A DNA stretch of 64,000 nucleotides from Ooceraea biroi (taxonomy: Eukaryota > Arthropoda > Insecta > Hymenoptera > Formicidae): assembly GCF_003672135.1 (NCBI RefSeq), contig NC_039511.1, positions 5,854,464 to 5,918,463 on the forward strand, read 5' to 3'. Position 1 is the first letter of the stretch, and the number at the start of each line of letters is the position of its first letter. The notes below the pieces were generated by a model. The model did not search any database and was not told the DNA's origin. It saw nothing but the letters and a program-made list of their open reading frames with translations. This document shows, in pieces, positions 24,293-37,000 of this stretch. The position numbers and the translations under genes are program-made.

Positions 24293-25092
24293 TTAACACA
24301 CTATATCTTTCTTACAATTTACAAACTTCTCGACATTCAACGGTTTCGTCAGGATATCCGCTAGTTGAATCGTCGTTGGACAATATTTTAATTTTATAAG
24401 CTTCCTTTTAACTAAATCATGTATGAATCTGTATTTTACATCTATGTGCTTTAATCTTCTATTAATTACACCGTTAGTTATTAACATTATTGCACTTTGA
24501 TTGTCAATGTTAAGCTCTATATATATTGTTTCATTCAACAATTCTTCTAAGAGAGTTTTCAAGTAAAGAAGTTCCCTGCAGCACTCTGCAGCTGCTACGT
24601 ATTCAGCCTCTGTGGTTGATAGTGCTATAATCGTTGTCTTCTAGAGCACCAGCTTATTGCTCCTCCTGCATAGAGAATGACATAACCCGTTGTGCTGCGT
24701 CTTGAATTCAGGTCTCCTGCGAAGTCAGCATCACAGTATGCTTCGAGTCGGTTCAGTGCTCCTGTGTTTGAATACTTGATTCCGTGAGCAATATTTCCTT
24801 TCAAGTATTTAAGAATATACTTCACATCATTGACATTTTCTTGTGTATATCCTTCGATATATCTACTGCTGAAATTTACTGCAAAGGATATAGCTGGTCT
24901 TGTTTTAGTAGACAAATACAACAGACTTCCTATTAATTGTCTACATGGAAAATCTCTGGTTACCGCCCAGCAAACATTTTGCTTGTGGGATGTTGCCAAA
25001 TGAGAAACAAATGTCAGCGGAACTATAATGCCAAAGTCAGAGCCTACTGTGTCCTCAGTTGGTCTCCAATGTGAACCAAATCTGACGAACAT
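24293..25092 (-). pseudogene. Copia RNase H region
   Basis: Two frames (24625-25092 and 24293-24562) carry RQLIGSLLYLSTKTRP, AYCDADFAGD and RRSTTGYV, then NQSAI and ADILTKPL, the copia RNase H and C-terminal signatures. A frameshift separates them near 24600-24625. Confidence 0.85.
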
Positions 25093-25285
25093 ATTCCACA
25101 GTCAAATTGACGACAGCATTAAAGCAGATCTGACAATAGAACGGTGAAAATGTTGCATATTGACGAAAGTGTACTAACAGAATTGCAACAAAGTATGTTA
25201 ACAAAGTATGTTTTCCATTTGCGACCTTCCGGCAAACATAATTTGTTGCCATGTTTGCAATTGCAGAAAATGTTATAGGGGCGGT
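24970..25285. mobile_element. Insertion inside copia pol, CCCAGCAAACA-ended
   Basis: About 300 bp of non-pol sequence separates the RT frame from the RNase H frame. It begins cccagcaaacattttgc on the plus strand; the same opening cccagcaaacata occurs at 16583. The right border is not sharp. Confidence 0.45.
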
Positions 25286-27132
25286 GTTGTTTGTACGTCC
25301 TTTCCTTTTTGTATTGGTATCTTGACTGGCTTTGCATTTTCCAAGCCGTATTGTTTCAGTGTTCTCTTGATGTAGTCCACTTGTGTTAATTTTATTGCTT
25401 CGTTCTCTCTATTTATTTCCAGTCCGGTAAATGTTTTCGGTTTCTTCATTATTGACATTTTAAATTCTGATTTGAGCTCTTTTAACATTTCTTCTATCTC
25501 CTTTAGATCGTTTCCTATTGAGATGTCGTTGTCTACATATATTCCCATTATGAGATCACTGTCTTCTTTCTTGAATAAACACTGCTCACTTTCAAGTGGT
25601 TTAAATTTCCTTTCTTTTAAAAAGGTTGTGAATCGAATATTCCATTTAAGTAAGGCTTGTTTTAGTCCGTAAAGCGCTTTCTTTAGTTTAAACACTTTAC
25701 CTTTATATAGATATCCATCTGGCGGATACATGTATACTTTTTCATCCAGGTTTCCGTACAGAAATGCTATTTTGATGTCGAACGTAACGAATTGATATCC
25801 CTTCATCGCCGCTACTGCGAACAGACTCCTTAAAGTGCTTGAACTTATTACAGGACTGAATGTTTCTTCGTAGTTCAGACCATGTTTTTGTTCGCATCCT
25901 CTCACGACGAGTCGGGCTTTATGCGTTCCATCCTGTTTTACTTTGAACACCCATTTTCCATGAATTGGTTTGATTGTTTTTACCTGTTTTGCATCCACCA
26001 CATCCCATATTTCATTTTCTTGTAGTGACCGTTTTTCTTGTTTAATTGCATCTAACCATTTGTTCTTTTCGGGACCTGTTACAGCTTCTTTATACGTCAG
26101 CAGTACGAAATCTTGGTAGCGATCTGGATGCTTTCTTTGTCTTTTCGATCTCCGGGGTGTTTCTCGATATCCTTCTTCCGCTGGTTTCTCTTCTATATTG
26201 TTTTCATTTTCTTCGGGTTCAGATTCTTGCTGTTCTTCTAATTCTTCTAATTCTTCTGATTCTTCTACATCTTCCCATTTTTCATCTTCAGAATCTTCTG
26301 TTTCTTCTTCTTCTATTGTTTCTCCTTCAACATCTTTTTCGTTTTTATCTAGGACTGATTTTACTTTTGCTTTCTTTGATCCTGGTTCTTCGTGAGTATT
26401 TGATTTATATTCTTCAAAAACAACATCTCTCGCTATTACTATTTTCCTTTTACTCGAGTTCCAAAGTCTGTAGCCTGACGGAGCATATCCGACAAACACG
26501 AGTTTTTCACTTCTCTCATCTAATTTCTTCAGTTGGCCTAATATTTTTACATGTGCTTCGCATCCGAATAGTTGTAGTCCTCTGATATTCGGTTTTCGGC
26601 CTTCCCACATTTCATAGGGAGTTTTCTCTAGTGCTTCTGTAGGCGATCTGTTAAACAGATACGTTGAAGTATACAACGCTTTACCCCACATTTCTTTACT
26701 CAATCCAGAATCAATTATTAAAGCTCTTGTTTTATCCATTAGCGTCCTGTTCAGCCTTTCAGCTTTGCCATTCAGCTGTGGTGTGTGAGGCACCGTGTTA
26801 TATATTTCTATTCCCTTTTGTTTGCACCATGACAGTATGTTATTATTTATGTATTCTCTTCCGTTGTCACATCGCAATTTCGACACCTTCAAATTCCAAT
26901 GTGCTTCCACTCTTTCCGTGTATTCTTTGAGTTTTTCTTGCACCTCATTTTTGAACTTTAATAGGTAGATCATCGTGTAGTGGGTGTAGTCATCCAGAAA
27001 TGTGACGAAGTATTTGTTTCCATCCCACGTAGCCGGGTTAATTGGACCGCAGAGATCTGTGTGCACAATCTGTAGTGGTCTCGTCGCTTTTATTCTTGCT
27101 CCACCGAATTTGAGTCTTGATTGTTTAGCCTT
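25273..27132 (-). pseudogene. Copia integrase and reverse transcriptase region
   Basis: The longest open piece starts around HTDLCGP. It contains the integrase core (DDYTHY, RCDNGREY, NGKAERLNRTL) and the RT (FDIKIAFLYG, then YVDN where copia RT has YVDD). The changed catalytic Asp implies a dead RT. An acidic Glu-rich linker lies between integrase and RT. The frame ends at an insertion of foreign sequence around 24970-25290. Confidence 0.9.
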
Positions 27133-27559
27133 TTAACAGACTTCACACAGTTTTTCCATTTCTTTCAGATCGGACGAATTTAGTCTTGATTCCTCGGTGT
27201 ATTTAATTAATTTCTTCATATTTTCGTGGCCTAGATGACCCATCTTCTTGTGCCATAGTATTCCTCTTGTTTTGCTGCCTTGCGTCAGACAGGCTTCATG
27301 TTCAGACTGTGGTTTTAATTTTATCTGGAATAATCCATTGGTAGCTTTTCTCCTTTCAATACAGTTTTATTTTTACATTTTACTAGAACTTCCTTTTTCG
27401 TGAAAATTACTTCTGCTCCACTTTTAGTAAGAGCATTCACAGACAACAGATTTGTACTCACGTCTGGCACGTGCATCACCTCCTTCAATTTGCAATTGTC
27501 AAATTCTATGCTGCCTGTTCCTTCTGCCTTCATCGTTTCGTCTGACTTCGCTACTCCAA

Positions 27560-28522
27560 TTATACTCCAATTATAGTTTTCTTTATGTCTTGAACGTAGC
27601 TTTTATTATTGGTCAAGTTCTGCGTACTTCCGGAATCTACTATCCAGCTGTGAGCTGCATCCAATTTTCCAGTAAGAAACGACTCATTTTTATTTTTCTT
27701 CTTGTCTCTGAAAAAACAATCTTTCTCGCTATGATTAGTTTTTGAACAGATGCTACATTTCTCTTTGTTAGTTTCCTCACAATGTTTAGCAATATGACCT
27801 GTTTTATTACATTTAAAACATCGAAATTGTCTTTTATATTTAAACTGAGATTTTGACCTACAAAATTTTGCCAAATGTCCAGTTTTATTGCACTTAGTGC
27901 ATTTTTTTGCTGCTGTCTTGAGAGTCACTGTCTTGCTTTCAGATTCCTTTTGATTATTCCTCATCTCCTCTGCAATAAGTCTCGCTGTTAGATTTTCTAC
28001 AGTTTTTCCTCCTTGTTCCGTAGAATCCCATGCGCTTGCGAAATATTTGTATTCTTCTGGAAGTGATGCCAGAATCTTTGATATTAGCATTTTGTCATCA
28101 ATTTTTGTATCCAGGGCATTCAATCTGAAAACTAGATTTTTCAGTCCGCTTATATATGTAACTATATCCGTGGTTTTATCGTAAGTGGCGCTGTAGAACA
28201 TCTGCAGTAGGCTGCACTTCTGTTGCTCTGTATCTCTCTCGTAAATGTTACTTATTTTTGTCCACATTTCATGCGACGTTGTGCAACTCATTATGTGCAG
28301 TAGTGGTTTCCTTTCTATAGTTGTGACTATTATTTTTTGTGCATTGGCGTCCTTTTTCCTCCACTGATCTGTCCGTTGACCCTCTGCAACTTCTTCCGTG
28401 ACTGTACCGTACAGTTCATTGGCACGAAACAGAATACTTATTTGGAACTTCCAAACCTGATAATTTTCAGAGTCAGACAATTTCTCAATATTGGCAAAAT
28501 CTTCTGCCTGTGATCTTGCCAT
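27560..28522 (-). pseudogene. Copia gag and protease region
   Basis: The frame from MARSQAEDF reads through a gag core, three CCHC zinc knuckles (CTKCNKTGHLAKFC, CFKCNKTGHIAKHC, CSICSKTNHSEKDC) and the protease motif WIVDSGST. It is interrupted near 27560 by an 11-bp tandem duplication that shifts the frame. The pieces that follow (27321-27533 and beyond) continue the protease/integrase region with another shift and an in-frame stop near 27133. Confidence 0.88.
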
Positions 28523-29087
28523 TTTCTCCAAAAAAAAAAACAATAAAATCACTAGTACTACAACAGAGTACAATCTAATTCGACACAATCTCAATTTTAC
28601 GCTAATAATATTTTTCATAAACCGCGATGAATTTCTGAACGCTCGGTATAGTATTTTCGCGCTTCGTTTAATATTTCGTACAGCTTCGTAACAGTACGAG
28701 AAGGATCATAGAAGCAAGCAATACAGGTTACCGAATATAAATATTTCTCTATCAGCTGTGACCTTCTCACTTAGTTTTTGCCTACAGCGTATCAGCGCTC
28801 TCTTATACCTTACAATGTCTCTTAATTCGAATGTCTATTATTACAGCAAATACGATTTTATTTTATTAAAGAAATGATATCAGTGAGGTTTTATTCAAAC
28901 AATTATCTAATTTTGATACGAAATTTTTGGAGCAGATATGAGTACTTTCTTCTTACTTTCTTTCTCTTTCTTATTTCTCAGATTCACTTTTTCTAGTTAA
29001 TTTTTACTGACCACACGTCGTTTAATTTGCCTCAATCCGAGCACTTTATTTTACTATATCAGTTTTTATTTTTCACTATATTTTACT

Positions 29088-29104
29088 TCTCTGGGCCCAT
29101 AACC
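29088..29104 (-). other. Copia primer-binding site (tRNA-iMet half)
   Basis: Next to the 5' LTR, the minus strand reads ggttatgggcccagag. The plus strand ctctgggcccataacc matches the anticodon-arm region of initiator tRNA-Met. Known copia elements prime from such an internal tRNA-iMet fragment. Confidence 0.75.
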
Positions 29105-29434
29105 TGTTGGGCTGTGGATCTTTAATCTATTACCATTTGTATTACAAAAGACATTTATTATTGAATCTGAGAGATAACATAAAGAATATACTCGCAAAAT
29201 AAAACAAATAAATTGCATATAACAAATAAAGAAAATAAACGTATCGGAGTCGGAATCGCAGCACTTGGCCAAGCACTCGCTCACACGTGTGGTTCGCTCG
29301 CTCGCTCGCTACGGAAAGGGGCGAATCCTCTCTCAACTGTGCCGCAATGCCCATTTCCTTAAACGCGCCATCTCCATCCCGACAGTAATTAATCGCGGGT
29401 GAATCAAACGCGGTGAAAATTACATTTCTCAACA
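29105..29434 (-). repeat. Copia 5' LTR
   Basis: Right LTR, with a GC-rich segment including cgctcgctcgctcgct and the same TGTTGG/TCTCAACA ends as its partner. Confidence 0.9.
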
Positions 29435-29924
29435 CCATGTTTAAAATACTTGTCGAATTGATGAATAACATAATCATGTTTTCTTTAAAAGTGATTAATT
29501 CTGTTATGAAATACTTCACAATTAATTTTACAATAAAGTTCACTTTATTGTATATTAGCATCCCCCGTCCCGCCTTCGCCCGCGATATTTATGTGTAGAA
29601 TTAAATAAAAACACATTTTACACCTTCTCACCCGTTAGGGGTGGAATTTCGGAAAACCCTCCCTTAGTGAGCATCTACGTGATAGTAGGAATATTAAAAT
29701 TTCAAGTCGATAGGTGCAGTGGTTCGGGCTGCACGTTGATGAGTCAGTGAGTGAGTGGTATTTGGCTTATATATATATAGATTTTCCATTGAATCCTTAG
29801 ATAAAATTAAAATATTGTAAGATGGAATTAATATCTGAAATCTTAAGAAAAACAAATTGTAGTAATAGGCTTACATATTCGAACTTATTTATGAATTAAT
29901 GTGAGGTATAATTTATGATGCTTA
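29435..29924. other. Spacer between copia and esterase copy 3
   Basis: After the target duplication, sequence colinear with 33798-33912 resumes. It is interrupted by the dispersed repeat 29556-29781. No gene. Confidence 0.6.
29556..29781. repeat. Dispersed repeat, copy B
   Basis: Same family as 15002-15222. The colinear sequence at 33900 reads ctttattttccattgaatcc without it, so it inserted after the local duplication. It ends in a TA-repeat tail. Confidence 0.8.
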
Positions 29925-32900
29925 CTAATCATCTGAATCTTCTTGAAATATATTAGTATAATCTGTGATCGTTGCACATTGTAAAGCGTCATTGATTTCT
30001 AAGTAATTCAAGGCATCTGCTGTTGCTGGCAACCAAGTGGTAGTTACATTCTGATCAATGACAGACGTTGGATTTCTGTAGAAGAACAGATATCATTGAT
30101 TCATATTTAATATTATTATGACTTTCAATCGATCTATAATGTCTGATTCTTACGATGCTATTTTAACAATTATACCTACCCTGTCTTTGCAAAATTCGTC
30201 CACATACTTGTGATAGCTTCTACTACTTTCCGATCTTTTGTGCCTATAGCAGGTGGTTGAGGATCATTAACACTTTGAGGTGTGTAAAATAGATGTGATA
30301 TCTCATCACCATGAGCCGCTCCTAGAGAATGCCGGTTCCATAGAAATTAATATTGTCAAACATAAAGCAAACAGTGGAAATTTAACATATGAAAGAATTT
30401 TACATAATGCAATTACCATACATGATTACTTTGTTTCCCAGCATAATTTGCTTAGTAGTTGTCTGATTACCGACATAAGAAAACTTATAAAAGTATGTCA
30501 CTGCCTCTTTCCTTTTTCTTCGGCTATTTACGAATTCTATTATAGGTATGTTCATATAAATATCACTCATGCATTGTATGATTGAGGAGACACTGTTTTT
30601 AGTACATGATTTTCCATTAAAATACCATTGCTTGGCGCGCTCCGTCAGCTGCAGTATTTTTACCGGGTCTTGTAAATTTCTTACTTTTCTCACATGGTTC
30701 GGTAAGTCTTCGTAGAGCATTTTCAAAGTTTTTTCACTAGGATCTATTACCATAAGAACGATATATGAATGAAAGATACGAAATAAAAATATGCAGGAAT
30801 GGGTAGGTATGTTAATGTTTAAAGACATGAATCCAATTTATGAGGTATTTACCAGGTTCAAGACTGTCAAGATGGAATATATATTCATGAGACGTATTAC
30901 CAATTATGATTGGTATATCATTATCATCATTAAGCAACTGATACAGAGGACGTGGAAACAAAGGTTTTTTTACGTCGCTGTCAACCACGGGTGTAAATGG
31001 TAGATTACTGCTGTACCTATCCTATATAAATAATATATTTCCTCATTAATATTTAATATTTTTGCTTTATTTATAATTTTTATAACTCCATATAAATATA
31101 AATCCTGTTAAATATTATAAAATTTTGATAATTATCAAATCGGTAAATAAAAATATATAAAAAATATAAATATGTAAAAACCAAATGACCTTTAGAGATA
31201 TAAAGTGCCATTGCACATTGACGATTTGGTCAGCGGGTATCTTGCGAAGAAACTCTACGATTTCTTCGGAGTCCTTGGAATCATTGCCAAGTATTGAGGC
31301 AAGTTTAAATGAGGTCACTTCTTGCTGAGTCTCTTTTATTGCCGAACTGGACGTACTTGTAGTGCTTTGAAGAATAGCTTTGTGAAAAAGACCTGTAGGT
31401 ATAATTACTATGTATAAATATGTATAACGATAAGTATAATGAATATCAAAATTTCGTTTTCATACCCAATATTTTTTTATTTAATGCTACCATTATGTTT
31501 TGTATTAGAGCATGTTTAGGATACCTTTAGATAGCGGTGATAACATTAGTAAATGCACGCATGCAGCACCACTACTGCTACCAAATACAGTGATGTTTTC
31601 TGGATCTCCGCCAAATACTTGAATATTTTCTCTCAGCCATTTCAGTGCAGCAATCTGATCTTTCAGGCCCTGGTTTCCGCTTGTTGTTTCATGACTGAGT
31701 TTTAAGAAACCTTTAAAAAGAATTTAAGGTACATACGAGTTAACTGGCATTATTAGATACATACCTTTATACTGCTATCTTTCGCAAACAAACACGAAAT
31801 AGTATTCAGGATATTTTGAAGAGGAAACCGTCAACATATTCTTAAAGGAATAAATCTTACCTAAAGCACCGAGTCTGTAGGTTATTAACACTACAATGAC
31901 TTCTTTTGCCAAAAGATAATCAGGTTTTTGATTAATATCAGAGCCTGACCCATGTAGATTTCCCCCGCCATGAACCCAAACCATAACTGGAATCCGCGTT
32001 GTTCCATAGATACTATGTGGTACATAAACGTTAAGATAAAGGCAGTCTTCGTCACCGATCACCGTTTTAGTTAGTAGATCTTTTTGTAAAGAAACGTTGC
32101 CGTTTTCGGACGCATCACGGATGCCATCCCATGCAGCTGGAGGTTTGGGATCCTAATGCAAACAATGAAAATAAATAGACTTAGTGTGATTTTAGTTATA
32201 TAAGTTAGATCAAGATAAAGTTAGCAATATTTATTTTGAAGATTATAACATGCGATGTCGTACTATTTTTCAACTCAATCTACCTGTGCTTTGTGCTGTC
32301 AGAGAGTACGGATGGAGATGACTGTTCGAGCAGTTAATATTTTTGTTCGGTTTTTACTTTTCGTGACACTTTTGAACTATATTATGTACACTTTTGTTAT
32401 TGAGCGATTTATAAACTGTTGTTTTGGATGACATTAATGTTCGGAGTGATTGATTGATTGTATTTCACTTGAGAAGGACCCAAAACAAGGGTCGAAACGT
32501 TGTGAACAATTATTATCATTAAACGGCCCGTCAAGGTAAAACAAAAAAAAATATTTTGGACATCCTTTCTTTCTACCTCCTCACGAACGTTAGTCCGTTC
32601 ATCACAAAACGCTTTGTAAATACTATTTGAAACTGGTTTTAGAGTTTAAAATATTAGCGTTTGATTAGTTCGTAGACCTGATATACAGAGTACAAGATCT
32701 GATATGCAGAGAATATTACAAGACAATATAGAAGATAAAACTTAAAGAATCGTTTAAAAATGTAACAATTAGATACGTTATTTTAAATCTTACCTGAAAT
32801 CTTAATTTACCAACTGGTGGAGCAGCAAAAGGTATACCTTTAAAAGCAACATAATGGGAACCATCAAGCACATTTTCTTGCAGAACTCCTTGCAACTTTC

Positions 32901-32964
32901 CTTGCTTCACAGTCACGACGGGCCGATCCATGGTAGAATAATAACTGCCTAACATTGCTCGCAT
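29925..32964 (-). CDS. Carboxylesterase, array copy 3
   Basis: Eight exons: 32964-32794, 32152-31861, 31710-31525, 31392-31190, 31021-30853, 30743-30417, 30321-30180, 30075-29925. Catalytic features: oxyanion loop WVHGGGN, elbow GSSSG, acid region TSHEY, histidine region GAAHGDE. It is nearly identical to copy 2 over exons 2, 7 and 8 and upstream. Exon 6 and the following intron resemble copy 4 instead (AKQWYFNGKSC), pointing to sequence exchange. No stop or frameshift found. Intron 1 carries a retroelement-like fragment at 32281-32570. Confidence 0.86.
32281..32570 (+). mobile_element. Penelope-like element fragment (tentative)
   Basis: It lies in intron 1 of copy 3 and is absent from the matching intron of copy 2. 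It contains gagaaggacccaaaacaagg followed by gtcgaaacg, an arrangement (short stem GACCC/GGGTC then GAAAC) found in hammerhead-like ends of Penelope-type elements. No coding sequence remains. Confidence 0.35.
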
Positions 32965-34052
32965 CCTTATATGTGTGCATTATATCTTCTGTTTTCATCG
33001 AACTATATTTTATTTATGAACAACATGATAATGCAAATTTGGAAGATAAGAATGGAAAAGATAATAAAGTAGTAGTTGAAAAAAAACTACATTCACTACA
33101 TGCAACGCGTTTGTTAGATATATCTTTTAAATCTGAATAAAACACTGAACTAATTTTAAGAGATATACATAAAACGAGTGAAAATATATGTATGCAAGGA
33201 AGTGGTAAGTATTATTCATGAACGTGTAACGCAATCGTTCATAAATATAGATAAAGTAAATACCAATATATTGTAAATTTGTATGTTAAATAAGAAGTTT
33301 GCAAGTTCATGTAGTTTTATCGATAATGATAGTAGATATTTCAAATAAATATAAGCGAACGAAGCGTTCTCTAATGGCAGTTTTTACCTTACGTGCAAGA
33401 GACGAAAGTCATCGTGCGCTGTATTTCGCTACTCGTCGAGTAGGTCGCATTTAAGAAAGTTCTTATAAATACTTATCTAAAAATACTTAGCTAAATAGAT
33501 TGTATTACCTACTATAGATGTTCGCATAGAGATAGTCATTAACGTTAAATAACTTAAATGAATTAAATAATACAAATAATACATTTCATGTACTATAGTA
33601 TATTAAAAATACACACCCATTACAATTTTATTAATTTTATATAATGCAAGTTAAAAACAATACATTTTATATTACGTATCAAAACGTTCACGTTTATCAG
33701 AATTCTATAAATAAACTACTTCCTCTTTATCATAATCATTATACTTATTATTACCTTAATTTATATAATATTTATATATTAACTTTTTAACATTCCATGT
33801 TTAAAATACTTGTCGAATTGATGAATAACATAATTCTGTTTTCTTTAAAAGTGATTAATTCCGTTGTGAAATACTTATCACAATTAATTTTACAATAAAG
33901 TTTACTTTATTTTCCATTGAATCCTTAGATATAAATAAAAAATTGTAAGATAGAATTAATATCTGAAATCTTAAGAAAGACAAATTGTAGTAATAGGCTT
34001 ACATATTCGAACTTATTTATGAATTAATGTGAGCTATACTTTATGATGCTTG
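32965..34052. other. Upstream region of copy 3 and spacer to copy 4
   Basis: No gene. Colinear with 22985-23926 plus 29440-29555, it provides the unoccupied copia site at aacattccatgtttaaaatac. Confidence 0.7.
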
Positions 34053-37000
34053 CTAATCAGATTCTTGAAATATATTAGTATAATCTGTGATCGTTGCACA
34101 TTGTAAAGCATCGTTGATTTCTAAGTAATTCAAGGCATCTGCTGTTGCTGGCAACCAAGTGGTAGGTACGTTCTGATCAAGGACAGGTGTTGGATTTCTG
34201 TAGAAGAAAAGATATCATTGATTCATATTTAATATTATTATGACTTTCAATCGATCTGTAATGTCTGATTCTTACGATGCTGCTTTAACACTTTATACTT
34301 ACCCTGTCTTCGCAAAATTCGTCCACATACTTGTAAGGGCTTCTAATACTTTTCGATCTTTTGTGCCTATGGCCGGTGGTTTAGGATCATTAACTTTATA
34401 TTTAGGCATGTAAAACAGATATGATAACTCATCATCATGAGCCGCTCCTAGAGAATGCCGGTTCCATAGAAATTAATATTGTCAAACATAAAGCAAACAG
34501 TGGAAACTTAACATATGAAAGAATGTTACATAACGCAATTACCAGTCATGGCCACTTTGTCTCCCAGCAGCATATGCTTAGTAGTTGTTTGGCCACCGAT
34601 GTAAGAGAACTTATAAAAGTATGTCACTGCCTCTTTCCTTTTTCTTCGGCTATTTACGAATTCTATTATAGGTATGTTCATATAAATATCACTCATGCAT
34701 TGTATGATTGAGGAGACACTGTTTTTAGTACATGATTTTCCATTAAAATACCATTGCTTGGCGCGCTCCGTCAGCTGCAGTATTTTTACCGGGTCTTGTA
34801 AATTTCTTACTTTTCTCACATGATGCGGTAAGTCTTCGTAGATTATTTTCAAAGTTTTTTCACTAGGATCTATTAACATAAAAACGGTATATGAATGAAA
34901 GAAGCAAAATAAGTATATGTAGGAATGAAAATATGTTAATGTTAATGTTTAAAGACATCAATCTAATTTATGTGCATTTTTAATACCGTCAAGAAATAAT
35001 ATATATTCATGAGTAGTATAACCAACTATGATTGGTATATCATTATCATCATTGAGTAACTGATGCAGAGGACATGGAAACAAAGGTTTTTTTACGTCAT
35101 TGTCAATCACGGGTGAAAATTGTAGATTAAAGCCGTACTTGTCCTATATAAATAACATATTTCCTCATTAATATTTAATACTTTTGCTCTACTTATAACT
35201 TTTACAATTTCAGATAAATATAAATCCTGTTGACTATAATAAAAATTAAATATCTATATCAAATCTATATGGAATAAAAATTTATGTAAACAGCAAATTA
35301 CCTTTGGAGTAAGAAATTGACATTGACCTTGCGCTTTGACGATTTCGTCAGCGGGTATCGTTCGAAGAAACTCTATAATTTCTTCGGGGTTCTTGGAATC
35401 ATTGCCAAGTAATGAAGCAAGTTTAAACGAGATCATTTCTTGCTGAGTCTCTGTTATCGCCCAACTGGCCGTACTTATACCGCTATGAAAAATAGCTTTG
35501 TGAAAAAGACCTGTAGGTATAAATATTATATAAATATAACGATAAGTATAATGATATCAAATTTCATTTTCATACCCAATACTTTTTTTATGTAATGCTA
35601 CCATTGTGTTTTGCATTAGATTAGAGCATGTTTGGGATACCTTTAGAAAGCGGTGATAACATTAGTAAATGCGTGCTCGCAGCACCAGCACTGTTAGCAA
35701 ATACAGTAATATTTGCTGGATCTCCGCCAAATACTTGAATATTTTCTCTCACCCATTTCAGTGCAGCAATCTGATCTTTCAAGCCTTGGTTTCCGCTTGT
35801 TGTTTCATGACCGAGTTTTAAGAAACCTTTAGAAATAATTTAAGATATATACGAGTTAATTGGTTTGAGATACATATTTTTATGCTGCTATTTTCACAAA
35901 CAGTCACTAAATATTATTCAGAAATGTTTAAAGAGGAAACCATCAACGCATTTTTGAAGGAATTAGTCTTACCTAAAGCACCGAGTCTGTAGTTTATTGA
36001 CACTACAATGACTTCTTTTGTTAAAAGATAATCAGGTCGTTGATTAACATCAGAGCCTGTCCCAATAAGATATGCTCCACCATGAATCCAAATCATAACG
36101 GGATTGCGCATTGTTCCGTGGATACTGCATGGTACATAAACATTAAGATAAAGACAATCTTCGTCACCGATCACTGTTTCAGTTAACAGGTCGAGTTGTA
36201 AAGAAACGTTGCCGTTTTCGGATGCATTGCGGATACCATCCCACGAAGCAGGAGGTTTAGGGTCCTGATTGCAAACAATGTAAATAAATAGTCTTAATCA
36301 GAGTTTAGTTACGTAGATCAAAATAATATATCGTGCGGACTAACACTATTTTTTTTATTTCTGACCATTTATATATTACACATAATACAGGTTCTAATTC
36401 AATAAACTCGACGAGGCTTTTCTGTACCTAAAATCGACCCAAAATTAGATTAATGAGATGCTACGAGAAAATTAGATACTACGTCAAAGCTAAAGGTTGA
36501 TTTTAAGGTAAACCTGAAAAGGAAAGTAAAAATTGTAATCTGAAAATCCTGTTATTTCTTCGACATCATTCGACAAAAAATCGGCATTCCATAATGTTTC
36601 TTAAAAGAAGAACCTTGAGCGTATTTTATTTTAAACCTGTTGCATGGAGTTTAGCGAAAAATGAGACAAACCTTTTTTATTTTTTCTTGTATAACACGAA
36701 GCCGTAATAAAAAAACTGGGGATTTCCATTTAAGAAGAGTGATTTGGGTTATATTAGACTTAAAGCGGGCAGTATATTGAAAATCACTTTGATTCACTTA
36801 ATGGCCTTCATAAAACCCTACAATTTTTATTTGAAACAGGTTTTAACCAAAACGTTTTCGAGTTCTTACGATATGAAATATAAAGTAGGATACCTTGTAT
36901 ATCATGTAATATGAGAAATAAATTTTGTGTTTTTGTGATTCTCCAAGATGTGGTCATAACAAATATATATATAATTATAATATTTATAATGTTTTATATT

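Larger units (their letters stand above)
23927..29434 (-). mobile_element. Ty1/copia LTR retrotransposon, full length, decayed
   Basis: LTRs at 23927-24269 (343 bp) and 29105-29434 (330 bp) start TGTTGG and end TCTCAACA. They are nearly identical except for a 13-bp tandem duplication in the left one. A 5-bp target duplication CCATG flanks the element (23922-23926 and 29435-29439). The paralogous site near 33790 reads aacattccatgtttaaaatac with no insertion. The body is on the minus strand: gag with zinc knuckles, protease, integrase, reverse transcriptase, RNase H, which is copia order. Frame breaks are listed under the coding remnants. Confidence 0.95.

Noticed and set aside
26046..26585. 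Long plus-strand open frame (179 codons)
   Set aside because: It is antisense to the copia acidic Glu-rich linker. The Leu/Phe/Ser-rich translation is a shadow of Glu/Lys codons.
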